Assembly (NCBI RefSeq): GCF_014193655.1
Contig: NZ_JACHZQ010000001.1
Span: 558,001-622,000 of the forward strand
DNA from: Rhizobium sp. BK313
GTDB taxonomy: Bacteria; Pseudomonadota; Alphaproteobacteria; Rhizobiales; Rhizobiaceae
Length of the DNA: 64,000 nt
Reading direction: 5' to 3'
A program made the translations under genes and the position numbers. Position 1 is the stretch's first letter. Each line of letters begins with the position of its first letter. Of this stretch, positions 24,897 to 33,084 are shown one piece after another. The notes beneath the pieces were generated by a model. The model made no database searches and was not told the DNA's origin. It saw only the letters and a list, made by a program, of their open reading frames with translations.

Positions 24897-25252
24897 TGAC
24901 AGGCTTTGACTACGCCAAAAGCCGCGCCACGGCCGAGCGGTTGATCGCCAAGTTCGGCCAGCCGGCTCAGCTTAGGCGCATCACCAATTCGGGTTCGGAC
25001 TACGATCCGGTGCAGACGAACCAGGACTTTGCCTGCATGCTGGTCGATCTCGATTATACGCAGGTGCATATCGGCGATACCCTGATCCAACGCGGCGACC
25101 GGATGATTTATCTGTCCACGGCGGGGCTTTCGATTGCGCCGATGCTTGCCGACAGATTGCTGATTGCCGGGATCGAGCATGCGATCGTCGATGTGCTGCC
25201 GCTGTCGCCGGGCGGGACTACGGTGTTCTGGCAATTGCAGGTGCGCCAGTGA
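24896..25252 (+). CDS. Putative head-closure protein
   Basis: 118 residues from ATG 24896, which overlaps the previous stop (TGATG). Contains SRATAERLIAKFGQPAQLRRITNSGSDYDPVQTNQDFACMLVDLD and a hydrophobic C-terminal strand set (HAIVDVLPLSPGGTTVFWQLQV). Proteins of this size and composition lie between adaptor and gp10-like genes in many siphophages and close the head before tail joining. The assignment rests mainly on order and size. Confidence 0.7.
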   Translation: MTGFDYAKSRATAERLIAKFGQPAQLRRITNSGSDYDPVQTNQDFACMLVDLDYTQVHIGDTLIQRGDRMIYLSTAGLSIAPMLADRLLIAGIEHAIVDVLPLSPGGTTVFWQLQVRQ

Positions 25253-25497
25253 GCGCTTTTGCCCGTTTTCGCGCTGCGCTTGCTCTTTGGTTGCTTCTCC
25301 GGTTCCTCCTGGCACTCGATCGGTTGATGTCACCATCCCAAATCGAGCGGCCGGCAAGTCGGAGTATGGCCCGGAAAAGCGGCGTCTCCGCAATCCGCGT
25401 GCGCTACGGCGCTTTGACCTTGCTAGATTTCGAACGGCCCGCTCCTTCATCGGGTTTGCGAGCGTGCCGTCAAAACCGAATCATTTCAGAGGGCTGA
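25249..25497 (+). CDS. Doubtful small ORF between neck genes
   Basis: 82 codons from a GTG that overlaps the previous stop (GTGA). The start would be a hydrophobic segment (FRAALALWLLLRFLLALDRL) and the rest is arginine- and serine-rich. No family resemblance. It fills the only sizeable gap (249 bases) in the head-tail operon, which could otherwise be non-coding or carry a decayed gene. Confidence 0.25.
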   Translation: MSAFARFRAALALWLLLRFLLALDRLMSPSQIERPASRSMARKSGVSAIRVRYGALTLLDFERPAPSSGLRACRQNRIISEG

Positions 25498-25501
25498 TGC
25501 A

Positions 25502-25921
25502 ATGGCCTCTTCCAATTTCTCCGCTGCCGTTTCCGCCTGGGTCGAAAAGACCAAGCGGCGGATGGAGGATGTTGTTCACACCTCGTCCCGGTTGTTGGCC
25601 GAGGCCGTTGTCGAAGGCACGCCCGACGATGGCGGGGCTCTGGCGCAATCCTTCCGGGTTTCGGGTTCGGCGATACCGGTCTTGCGGGCAGGGGCGTCGC
25701 CCGATCCTGCCTCTGCCGGCAGCTTTGGCTTCGATGCTGCGCCGGTCAATCTGGCGATCCTCGGCGTGCCGCTCGGCGGCATGATCTATATGGGCTTTAC
25801 CGCACCCTATGCGGCCGCCGTCGAATTCGGCAACGAAGGCAAGGCGGGCGCCGGCATGGTGCGACTTGCCGCGCAGCGCTGGTCCGACATCGTCGAGCAG
25901 GCCGTGCGCGAGACGGCTTAA
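25502..25921 (+). CDS. HK97 gp10-like neck/tail-completion protein
   Basis: 139 residues. Characteristic pieces are VEKTKRRMEDVVHTSSRLLAEAVVEGTPDDGGALAQSFRVS at the N-terminus and the closing MGFTAPYAAAVEFGNEGKAGAGMVRLAAQRWSDIVEQAV, which contains the YAxxVEFG motif of HK97-gp10-like proteins. These act at the head-tail interface. Order (head closure, gp10, tail terminator, tail tube) supports the call. Confidence 0.85.
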   Translation: MASSNFSAAVSAWVEKTKRRMEDVVHTSSRLLAEAVVEGTPDDGGALAQSFRVSGSAIPVLRAGASPDPASAGSFGFDAAPVNLAILGVPLGGMIYMGFTAPYAAAVEFGNEGKAGAGMVRLAAQRWSDIVEQAVRETA

Positions 25922-25957
25922 AGCAAAGCTTCTTCAACTCACAATCAGGCAGGATAT

Positions 25958-26389
25958 ATGGCGACGGCAACGGACGCACTCATTCTGGCTGCGCTGCTGG
26001 ATCACCTGGCGGCGCTGACCTTCACACCGCCGCTACCGGTGGCGCAGCCCGGCATCGCTTTTCCTCCTTCGGGAGAAGATAAGCCGGATAATTATTTGGC
26101 CGTCGCTTTCCTGCCGAACCGCACCCGGCAGGTGACGCTGGGCGACGACCCGCAGCAAAAGCGCGGGCTTCTACAGGTGTCGGTCTATTGGAAGGCCGGC
26201 GCCGGGTTGATCAAGCCGCTCGATACCGCCGGCCTGATCATCGAGCATTTCAACAACAAGACGCTGTTTGCCTCTGACGTGAAGATCACGATCAGCGGCG
26301 AGCCGTGGGCCTCTGGCCCGATCCAAGAGGATGACCGCGTGCAGATACCGGTCACCATTCCCTACACCGCCTTTGAACCGGAGAGATGA
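25958..26389 (+). CDS. Tail terminator protein (DUF4128-like)
   Basis: 143 residues. Contains LILAALLDHLAALT, YLAVAFLPNRTRQVTLGDDPQQKRGLLQVSVYWKAGAGLIKPLDTAGLIIEHFNNKT and an ending IQEDDRVQIPVTIPYTAFEP, the pattern of the DUF4128 tail terminator family. It caps the tail tube when the length set by the tape measure is reached and joins it to the neck. It sits three bases before the tail tube gene. Confidence 0.85.
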   Translation: MATATDALILAALLDHLAALTFTPPLPVAQPGIAFPPSGEDKPDNYLAVAFLPNRTRQVTLGDDPQQKRGLLQVSVYWKAGAGLIKPLDTAGLIIEHFNNKTLFASDVKITISGEPWASGPIQEDDRVQIPVTIPYTAFEPER

Positions 26390-26392
26390 TCC

Positions 26393-26878
26393 ATGGCGAA
26401 CAAAAGTACCAAGAAGGGCTCCAAGGTCTACGTATGCGAGACCGCCCAGAATACCGATCTGACGGCCAGCACCTATGCCGCGCTGACCTGGGTGCAGGTC
26501 GGCAAGGTCGGCAATATCGGCGATTTCGGCTCCGACTCCACCATCAACAATTACAATACGCTGGACGAGCCGGTGCAGCAGAAGCAGAAGGGCGTCTCCA
26601 ATGCGGGCGACCCGGAGCTTGAGGTCGCCTCTGTCGCCGACGATGACGGCCAGGTCATCCTGCGTACTTTCGGCGACCCGCTCAACGTCAACAACATGGC
26701 GATCAAGATCGAGCGCAACGACGCGCCGCAGGGCATGACCAACACGATCTTCTATTCGCGTGGCGTCGTTTCCGGCCCGCTCTATCCCGGCGGCGGCTCC
26801 GACGATTTCGATCTGGAGAAGTTCAAGATCGGCCTCAACCAGCTGCCGATCCGCGTCGATCCCGTCGCAACGCCGTAA
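26393..26878 (+). CDS. Major tail tube protein
   Basis: 161 residues, beta-rich: ASTYAALTWVQVGKVGNIGDFGSDSTINNYNTLDEPVQQKQKGVSNAGDPELEVASVADDDGQVILR, then YSRGVVSGPLYPGGGSDDFDLEKFKIGLNQL. This is the usual makeup of siphophage tail tube proteins, and it sits between the tail terminator and the tail chaperones as expected. It stacks as hexamers to make the flexible tube. Confidence 0.85.
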   Translation: MANKSTKKGSKVYVCETAQNTDLTASTYAALTWVQVGKVGNIGDFGSDSTINNYNTLDEPVQQKQKGVSNAGDPELEVASVADDDGQVILRTFGDPLNVNNMAIKIERNDAPQGMTNTIFYSRGVVSGPLYPGGGSDDFDLEKFKIGLNQLPIRVDPVATP

Positions 26879-26956
26879 ACGCGCTCTTACGAGCCCACGC
26901 GCGCTCAAGCCGGGCGCGCGGCCACTTCCGTATTTTCCAACCGATAAGGTGTTTCC

Positions 26957-27358
26957 TTGGATATCTCCAGTCTCGTCAATTCCGAAGATCTCTTCGAGCT
27001 GCAGCTCCTGCATCCGGCAACCGAGGAGCCGCTCGGCATCTCCCTCATGATCCGCTCGGCCGAGAGCAACGAGGTGAAGAAGATCGTTCGCCAGCATAGC
27101 GATCGCTTCCTCGCCAGCCGCAAGAAGAAGCTGACCACCAGCAAGGTCGAGGCCGAATATCTCGACAAGGCCGCCGCCGCCATCGCTTCCTGGAATTGGG
27201 GCGAGCAGCAGTGGAAGGGCGAGCAGCCCGAGCTTTCCTTCGACAAGGCCCGCGAAGTCGTCGAGGAGGCCGGCTGGATCTACGACCAGGTGGCCGGCGC
27301 CTCGGAGGACCGCGCAAATTTTATGAAGAGCTTGCCGAAGGGCTCTCCGAAGCCGTAA
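26957..27358 (+). CDS. Tail assembly chaperone, short form (gpG-like)
   Basis: 133 residues from a TTG start at 26957, preceded by AAGGTG at 8 bases; no ATG or GTG gives a better start. The N-terminal part DISSLVNSEDLFELQLLHPATEEPLGISLMIRSAES is typical of tail chaperones. Near the 3' end, codons GCA-AAT-TTT form the slippery A-AAT-TTT (27316-27322), which lets some ribosomes shift back one base and make the longer form. It binds and keeps the tape measure protein soluble during tail assembly. Confidence 0.85.
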   Translation: MDISSLVNSEDLFELQLLHPATEEPLGISLMIRSAESNEVKKIVRQHSDRFLASRKKKLTTSKVEAEYLDKAAAAIASWNWGEQQWKGEQPELSFDKAREVVEEAGWIYDQVAGASEDRANFMKSLPKGSPKP

Positions 27359-27687
27359 GGATCGTCGCACGCTACGATTGCGTGCGCGACAAGAACGGCG
27401 AAACCCGGCGCGAGCGCAACGAGGCTTTCGAACTCGACAGTCCGGAAGCCGAAGTGCCGGAGGCCGGATATGCGCTCTGGGACTGGTTCTGGGACCTCCG
27501 TTCTGCGCAGGCTCCCGGATTTTCCGGCCCGGCGCCGCTCTCCCACCAGGAAATGCTGGCCTGGCTGCGCCTGACCGGCAACCTCCTGCGCCGTGAGGAG
27601 ATCGCTGTGTTGAAGGCGATGGATGGGCGCTATTGCCAGGCCGTGGAGGAGGAGACGGAGGCGATCAGGGCGCGGGAGGCGGGGTAG
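26957..27687 (+). CDS. Tail assembly chaperone, long frameshift form (gpGT-like)
   Basis: If ribosomes slip -1 at A-AAT-TTT, reading continues with TAT GAA GAG and yields about 243 residues: 122 from the first frame and 121 from the second. The second part (ELAEGLSEAVRIVARYDCVRDKNGE, EMLAWLRLTGNLLRREEIAVLKAMDGRYCQAVEEE) has no start of its own at the junction and is protein-like only from the slip point. This is the lambda G/GT arrangement. The coordinates given span both frames; the shift is at 27316-27322. Confidence 0.82.
27316..27322 (+). promoter_or_regulatory. -1 ribosomal frameshift site A-AAT-TTT
   Basis: Heptamer AAATTTT read as A AAT TTT in the zero frame fits X-XXY-YYZ with X=A, Y=T, Z=T, so both tRNAs can re-pair after slipping to AAA TTT. 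It lies 12 codons before the zero-frame stop, and the second frame encodes conserved-looking protein from exactly this point. Confidence 0.82.
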
Positions 27688-27706
27688 AGGGTCTGGTTAT
27701 AGAACT

Positions 27707-28513
27707 TCAGTAGGTAAGTCTCACATTGTCTACGGCAGCGCCGGCGTCGGTACCTTGTATGCCGACGTAGCTGCAGGCCGCTTCAATCCGCTGATATCGG
27801 CTTTGGACGATGGCGTTTGTGCTCAAATAGACATAAAACTCTACCGGTCTCAGAACGCCTTGATCGAACTGTTTCAGCTTCTCTTCCCGCATCGAAGGGC
27901 TGTCGTCGGTCTTTTCAAGGTAGCTTGCGAATGCACTGCGACCCATTGGAAATTGGGCTTTGGAATGGTCAACTTGAGTATAGGTAGCTGATGAACCCAG
28001 GCGAAATTTCAATGCAGCTTCGCAGGTTGCCACCATTGTTAGCACCGCTGCAGGTTTTGATGGTGTGGCCGCTTTCCACTCACTCGTGTTTTGAGGAAGA
28101 GGCTTCTTTTCTGGCTCAGCGTAGCCAAATTCTTGGTTGCACGCGTCAACCTCTTTGGTCGCCGCAGAGGTCATTTTGTCGAAAAAGTCGGTAGTTGCCC
28201 CTGCATTGAATAGCTTTACGTCTTTCCAGAGACGAAAGCAGAACGAGGCTCGAATATCAGGAAACTCCGCTCGGCAACTATCTGCTTCAGCAACCATGAG
28301 AGCTAATGAACCATATGTCTTTTCTCCTGCTTTCGCACGGACTTCTTCTCTCAATGCATCGGTGCATTTGAATTTTCGTTCGGCAAGCTTGGCAGCCTTC
28401 TCCTCCTGCCATGCCTGGTAGTATTGCCAGCCAACAACACCGCCGACAATCGCGGCGCTCGCGATTACCACTACGCATGCGGTTGCGATCAAAGCTTTTA
28501 GCCAAACGTCCAT
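27707..28513 (-). CDS. Membrane-anchored prophage cargo protein, paralog of the next gene
   Basis: 268 residues. Residues 5-32 (LKALIATACVVVIASAAIVGGVVGWQYY) form a membrane anchor, followed by a charged region and two periplasmic-type parts with several cysteines. The C-terminal about 100 residues (VATCEAALKFRLGSSATYTQVDHSKAQFPMGR, then KLKQFDQGVLRPVEFYVYLS, CSYV) match the lipoprotein encoded just upstream. The gene is inverted inside the tail operon and more AT-rich than its flanks, marks of a moron gene expressed from the prophage. Function unknown; phage exclusion is a reasonable guess. Confidence 0.72.
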   Translation of the reverse strand: MDVWLKALIATACVVVIASAAIVGGVVGWQYYQAWQEEKAAKLAERKFKCTDALREEVRAKAGEKTYGSLALMVAEADSCRAEFPDIRASFCFRLWKDVKLFNAGATTDFFDKMTSAATKEVDACNQEFGYAEPEKKPLPQNTSEWKAATPSKPAAVLTMVATCEAALKFRLGSSATYTQVDHSKAQFPMGRSAFASYLEKTDDSPSMREEKLKQFDQGVLRPVEFYVYLSTNAIVQSRYQRIEAACSYVGIQGTDAGAAVDNVRLTY

Positions 28514-28666
28514 AAGTGTCTCTCAGAAATTTTAAGGAGTACCAGTGGGGTGCCGTTACTTCAGCTGAACAGCCGTCTGAATGTGTCGCGAATCCATCCC
28601 GTATAGGGGAGTGCACGCGGAGAATGCAGTCAGAAGTAGCTGAAACCTCATAGTCGCCCGCTTTTC

Positions 28667-29122
28667 TTAGCGCTGCGTCTCTAACCACTCCGCGTTCGTT
28701 TTGCCGTCAACCATTACGTAGAGACGGTCCGCTCTGGAGGTGTCTTCATTGTCAGTTGGATACTGACATCTGGAGGTGCCGCGAATTGGTGTGCCATAGG
28801 CGTTAGGAGCATCGTAAGTTATGAGAACCTCAAACATCTGAGGTTTTACACGGCCTCGGTCAAAATCCTTCATCCTGGCTCCCTGGATGAGTGGCCCATA
28901 TTCGTCCCCGGCCAAATAACGTTTGTAGTCGTCGCGGCCGAGAGGCTCTTTGGATTCTTCGATTTCGACCCGCTTGTATCCTGCCGGCGCTATAAGTCTC
29001 AGTTTCAAAACCTCTTCGCACACGGTCACCAATTTCGATTCAGAAAAATTACAGCCGCCAATGGCTGGCAGCAGAAGAGCCAGACCGGCCAATCGCCACA
29101 ATCTAATCACGAAATCCCCCAC
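28667..29122 (-). CDS. Prophage cargo lipoprotein, paralog of the neighbouring membrane protein
   Basis: 151 residues with a lipoprotein signal: hydrophobic LAGLALLLPAIGGC, with the lipobox cysteine at about residue 24 followed by N-F. The mature part has CEEVLKLRLIAPAGYKRVEIEESKEPLGRDDYKRYLAGDE, DFDRGRVKPQMFEVLITYDAPNAYGTPIRGTSRCQY, which aligns with the C-terminal domain of the 268-residue neighbour (shared C-E-x-x-L-K-x-R-L, P-x-G-R, F-D-x-G-x-x-x-P, R-x-x-C-x-Y). It is inverted relative to the tail genes. It would sit in an envelope membrane of the lysogen. Confidence 0.75.
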   Translation of the reverse strand: MGDFVIRLWRLAGLALLLPAIGGCNFSESKLVTVCEEVLKLRLIAPAGYKRVEIEESKEPLGRDDYKRYLAGDEYGPLIQGARMKDFDRGRVKPQMFEVLITYDAPNAYGTPIRGTSRCQYPTDNEDTSRADRLYVMVDGKTNAEWLETQR

Positions 29123-29161
29123 TCAAAGCGCAGGGTTGTATTTCGCATGTTTTGAAAAGGT

Positions 29162-31813
29162 ATGCCAGTGACAGATATTGCAACTTTGGGTGTGAAATTC
29201 ACGATCGTTGGTGCTGATCAGGCTGCTGCAGGCATAAATCGTGTTGCTGTTGCGGCAGACAACGTTGAGATGGAAGTAGGGGCGGCGGCTCGCGCGATTA
29301 GTACGCTAGGCGTCAAAGCGGCCGCAAGCACAGGAGCGATCGGCAAAGCGACGGCTGTCATGATAGAATGGAAGAACAGCTGTTCTTCTACAGCGGGAGC
29401 CGTTGACAAGGTTGCGGGTTCACTCACCGGCATGAATGTAGAAAGCCAGAGCAACCAAAATTCAATCGAGGCGGTGAGCATAAAGGCGAAAGACCTGAAG
29501 GATGTCCTCATTGAAATGGGCACCCGAATGGCAAGTGGCGACTCCCCATTTATGATTGGCCTTCAACAAGGCGGAAAATTGGGCGAAATGCTCAGCGGAG
29601 CAGGGGGGCTTACTGGGCTTGTGAAGGGCTTGGGCAATGCATTTCTAACAATGCTTAATCCCATAGGTTTAGTAACGCAGGCGCTCACCTTCGCAGGAGC
29701 TGCCGCAGTACAGTATTTTTTAAACGCTGGCCGAGACGTTAAGAGCGTTGACGAGATACTGAAGCGACATGCAGAGCATATTGCAGAGCTCGGGCCGACT
29801 TATCAGAAAATGAACGAGCAAAAAGAAGAGGCTTTAAAGCTAGGCCCCACTATTACAAACGCCAATCTGAAAGACGATTACAAAAACGCCCAGAAGACGC
29901 TCAAAGCTGAGGGTGAAAAGGCGTCTCGTTCAATTCTTGCGGATATGCTTGGGCAGCAAGCGCCTTATGCCGACCAGATATTATATATACCGCCAACTAC
30001 TTTTGATCCGGCGATAGAAGCCATCGACAGATTCAATAAATCGATTGAATCTGGGAAGATAAAGGCGATAGAATTTCAGAATGAGATAATTGAGCTTCAG
30101 AATTCTGGTAAAATAACAGAGGAAGTTGCGGGAAAACTGCGAGAATATTCGAGCAATGCAGTTGCAGCTCAAAGTAAACTATCGGTCTTGCGTGATAAAA
30201 TCGACCCTGTTGCACAGGCATTTGCCGAGATGCAGGATAAGGTTAGTAAAATAAATCCCTTTGGTGCCAGTAAACTGCAGGAACCTCAACGGGTGCTTGA
30301 GGATTTGCTTCGAAATTTGCAAGCAAATCAAAGCAGTGCAGAAGAACTGAATCAGAAAATCCGCGAACTCAGCAACGCTCATCCTGATCTCTCTCAGGCT
30401 TTGGAGGAAATTCGGCAATTTGGTTTGATCGCCCTACAAGCAATGAAGAATGTTCAAGGTTTGGGTAACGCGGTGCGTACCACACCCCATTCCAGCCGCT
30501 ATTCTCAAGAGGAAACAGTTAGGCGCGTAAAAAATTTCGATGATCGATTTGGTCCAGATGCCGGTGCTCCCGTCAAATACAGCGATATACGCGAACGTCT
30601 GAACGCACAAAAAAAGGCACTTGAGCCGCCAAAAACTATCGACAATGGAGCAGGGCTCGGCTCAAGCCGCGGTCTGATTCGCCCAGCCCAAGAAGCTACG
30701 AGCGCATATGATACGCTGCAAAAATCCGTCGAGTCTCGTATCGAACAAATGCGGACGGAAGCCCAAACTATAGGGCTTAACAGCATTGCCGTCGAAACTT
30801 TGAAAATGAATTTGGAGCTCTTGCGCGCAACAGAAGATAAGTCTCATGCGGCGGCCCCCGGCCAAATACAAGATATCAAGAACAGAATTGCACAGTACAA
30901 TGCCTTGGCGACGGCGACCGCGAATGCCAAGCTCGCGGGCGATATCCAGTTCCAGCAGGAACAGATGGGCCGCTCGACCATCGATCAAACGGTCGCTTCG
31001 ACGCAGAAGCAATATGGCCTTCCGATCGACATGAATTCGGCCTCGGCCAATATCATTCGCTACAATGAACAGCTGAAATACGCCCGCGAGCTTGCCGGCG
31101 ATTTCGCCTCGACGCTCGTCAGCGGCTTGCGCAATGGCGAAGGCCTTTGGAAATCCCTGGGGAAAGCGGCGATTTCCGTGCTCACCAAGATTTCCGACAC
31201 GCTACTGAACGATGTGCTCAACAGCCTGTTCAAGGTCAACAGCGCAGCCGCCGGCGGCGGTTTGTTTGGTGGCGGAGGGCTCTTCGGTGGCGGCGGTGGC
31301 CTGGATCTCGGCATCCTTGCGCAGTCGCCTCAGGCGGCCGCCGCGATAGCGAGCGGTTCGGGCGGGCTCTTTGCCGACGGCGGCTACACCGGCGCCGGCG
31401 GGGTTAATGACCCCGCGGGTGTCGTGCATGCCGGCGAGATCGTCTGGAGCCAGAAGGATATTGCCCGGGCCGGCGGTATCGGTGTCGTCGAGGCGATGCG
31501 TGTCGGGCGGCGCGGTTATGCCGATGGCGGATTGGTGGCGGAAAGCGGGCCGCAATTTTCGAGGGCGCAGCCGAATGCCTCCGTTCCCAACCATCGCCTC
31601 AAGGCCGTCAATCAGAACAGCGCTTCCGGCGCCAATTCCGGTGTGCATGTGACGGTCGGGGTTTCGGTCGATGAGAACGGTAATCTGAAGGCCTATGTGA
31701 AGAATGTCGCGCAGAGCGAGGCGAAGAGTTCGACGCGGCAGGGGCTGAACGATTTCAATCAGCAGCTTCCCGATCGCGTCGCGCAGATCAACCGCAATCC
31801 TCGGAGGCGTTGA
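29162..31813 (+). CDS. Tail length tape measure protein
   Basis: 883 residues, the second longest phage protein here. It starts TDIATLGVKFTIVGADQAAAGINRVAVAADNV, as many tape measures do. A hydrophobic region (GGLTGLVKGLGNAFLTMLNPIGLVTQALTFAGAAAVQYFL, about 142-185) is followed by long helical, charged sequence and a glycine-rich, then FADGGYTG and ADGGLVAESG, C-terminal part. Codons up to about base 30,890 are AT-richer than those after, suggesting a recombinant gene. It sets tail length and is held by the chaperones upstream. The stop overlaps the next start (TGATG). Confidence 0.9.
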   Translation: MPVTDIATLGVKFTIVGADQAAAGINRVAVAADNVEMEVGAAARAISTLGVKAAASTGAIGKATAVMIEWKNSCSSTAGAVDKVAGSLTGMNVESQSNQNSIEAVSIKAKDLKDVLIEMGTRMASGDSPFMIGLQQGGKLGEMLSGAGGLTGLVKGLGNAFLTMLNPIGLVTQALTFAGAAAVQYFLNAGRDVKSVDEILKRHAEHIAELGPTYQKMNEQKEEALKLGPTITNANLKDDYKNAQKTLKAEGEKASRSILADMLGQQAPYADQILYIPPTTFDPAIEAIDRFNKSIESGKIKAIEFQNEIIELQNSGKITEEVAGKLREYSSNAVAAQSKLSVLRDKIDPVAQAFAEMQDKVSKINPFGASKLQEPQRVLEDLLRNLQANQSSAEELNQKIRELSNAHPDLSQALEEIRQFGLIALQAMKNVQGLGNAVRTTPHSSRYSQEETVRRVKNFDDRFGPDAGAPVKYSDIRERLNAQKKALEPPKTIDNGAGLGSSRGLIRPAQEATSAYDTLQKSVESRIEQMRTEAQTIGLNSIAVETLKMNLELLRATEDKSHAAAPGQIQDIKNRIAQYNALATATANAKLAGDIQFQQEQMGRSTIDQTVASTQKQYGLPIDMNSASANIIRYNEQLKYARELAGDFASTLVSGLRNGEGLWKSLGKAAISVLTKISDTLLNDVLNSLFKVNSAAAGGGLFGGGGLFGGGGGLDLGILAQSPQAAAAIASGSGGLFADGGYTGAGGVNDPAGVVHAGEIVWSQKDIARAGGIGVVEAMRVGRRGYADGGLVAESGPQFSRAQPNASVPNHRLKAVNQNSASGANSGVHVTVGVSVDENGNLKAYVKNVAQSEAKSSTRQGLNDFNQQLPDRVAQINRNPRRR

Positions 31814-32457
31814 TGGCCGTTTCCTATCCTTACAGCCTGCCGGACTTCGCCGATCTCCTGAAGATTTCGGGCGTGGTCTGGGATATCCAGCGCAATGACG
31901 AGCTTTCCGGCTCCGGCGATGGCCGGGTCTGGCAGGCGGAGCTGGCGCCGCCGCTCTGGACGGGAACGGTGACGCTGGCCGACATGTATAATGACGAGGC
32001 GAAACAGATCGCCGCCCGCATCCGCAAACTTCACGGCGCCCAGGAGGCGCTTTTTCTTTATGATCCGCTGTCTAGATATCCGCAGGCCGATCGCGACGGG
32101 ACAAAGCTCGGCAGCGCTGGTGTCAGCATTGCCGCGCTCGGAGCCGACAATGCCTCGATGAGCCTCAAGGGGCTGCCGGAGGACTACAGGCTCACCATCG
32201 GCGACAAGATGCAGATCGCCTATGGCGACCGTTTTGCCTTTCTCGAAGTGTCCGAGACGGTGGCCGCTAACACCGCGGGCGTCACGCCCGTGTTCGGCGT
32301 CTTTCCGCATCTGCCGACCGGCATAACCGCCAATCTGGGCGTGGCGTTGCTGCGTCCGGCCTGCAGATGCGTCGTCATGCCGGGCAGCCACAATCCCGGC
32401 ACCGCGAGCGGCCCCATCACCACGGGCGCTACCTTCAAGATCATTCAGAAGAAATAG
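31813..32457 (+). CDS. Distal tail / tail tip protein
   Basis: 214 residues from ATG 31813, overlapping the tape measure stop. The protein opens VSYPYSLPDFADLLKISGVVWDIQRNDELSGSGDGRVWQAELAPPLWTGTVTLADM and continues as mostly beta, the composition of tail-tip proteins encoded right after the tape measure in rhizobial and GTA-like tails. It would join tail tube and baseplate hub. The specific family name cannot be given from sequence alone. Confidence 0.72.
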   Translation: MAVSYPYSLPDFADLLKISGVVWDIQRNDELSGSGDGRVWQAELAPPLWTGTVTLADMYNDEAKQIAARIRKLHGAQEALFLYDPLSRYPQADRDGTKLGSAGVSIAALGADNASMSLKGLPEDYRLTIGDKMQIAYGDRFAFLEVSETVAANTAGVTPVFGVFPHLPTGITANLGVALLRPACRCVVMPGSHNPGTASGPITTGATFKIIQKK

Positions 32458-32460
32458 CCG

Positions 32461-33084
32461 ATGAAAAACATCACTTCCGCTTTCCTCGCGGCGCTGACCG
32501 GCGCGCGCGACACAGGGCTCGTGCCCCGTCGTTTCGTCTGGATCACCGGCAAGAGCTTCGATACCGGGGACGTCGCTTCGATCGGTCTTTGGACCGGGGA
32601 CGACGATATCGACATCTCCGTCATCTCCGGTATCACGGGCGTGTCGGAGGGGCGGACCTATTATGGCGGCCTCAATCTTCAGTTGAGCCCGATCGCGCGC
32701 ACGGCCGATCTGACGGTTCAAACCGTGACGATCACCATCGGACAGATCGCGCCGGTCGCGCAGCAGCTCCTGCGCGGCTACGATTTGCGCCTGGCGCCGG
32801 TGGAAATACACGACATGACCTTCGATCCGGTCACGCGCCAGCCGAGTTCCGCGCCGGAAATCTCTTTTCTCGGCATCGCCGACGGCGCGCCGATCAAGAC
32901 GCCTGTTGTCGGCCAGGACGGCGATATCGAGATTTCTGCCATCTCGGCCGCCATCGCCATGCTGGAGCGCAACAATCCGGCCAAATCCTCCTATGAGGGC
33001 CAGAAGCGCCGCAGCGGCGACGAGTTTGGCCTTTATTCCAGCACCGTTGCCAACTGGCAGATCCCCTGGGGGCAGAAAGCATGA
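32461..33084 (+). CDS. Minor tail / baseplate protein
   Basis: 207 residues. The N-terminus has TGLVPRRFVWITGKSF and YYGGLNLQLSPIARTADLTVQTVTITIGQIAPVAQQLLRGYDLRLAPVEIHDMTFDP, then a short C-terminal part with NPAKSSYEGQKRRSGDEFGLYSST. This is the kind of protein that precedes the peptidase-like gene and hub protein in alphaproteobacterial siphophage tail tips. It overlaps the next gene (ATGA). Confidence 0.7.
   Translation: MKNITSAFLAALTGARDTGLVPRRFVWITGKSFDTGDVASIGLWTGDDDIDISVISGITGVSEGRTYYGGLNLQLSPIARTADLTVQTVTITIGQIAPVAQQLLRGYDLRLAPVEIHDMTFDPVTRQPSSAPEISFLGIADGAPIKTPVVGQDGDIEISAISAAIAMLERNNPAKSSYEGQKRRSGDEFGLYSSTVANWQIPWGQKA

Noticed and set aside
25164..25784. 206-codon frame across the neck genes
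   Set aside because: It overlaps two better supported genes in another frame and is rich in Arg, Cys and Pro as shadow frames are.
26171..27370. 399-codon open frame antisense to tail genes
   Set aside because: Spans several clear phage genes on the other strand and has low-complexity, non-family composition.
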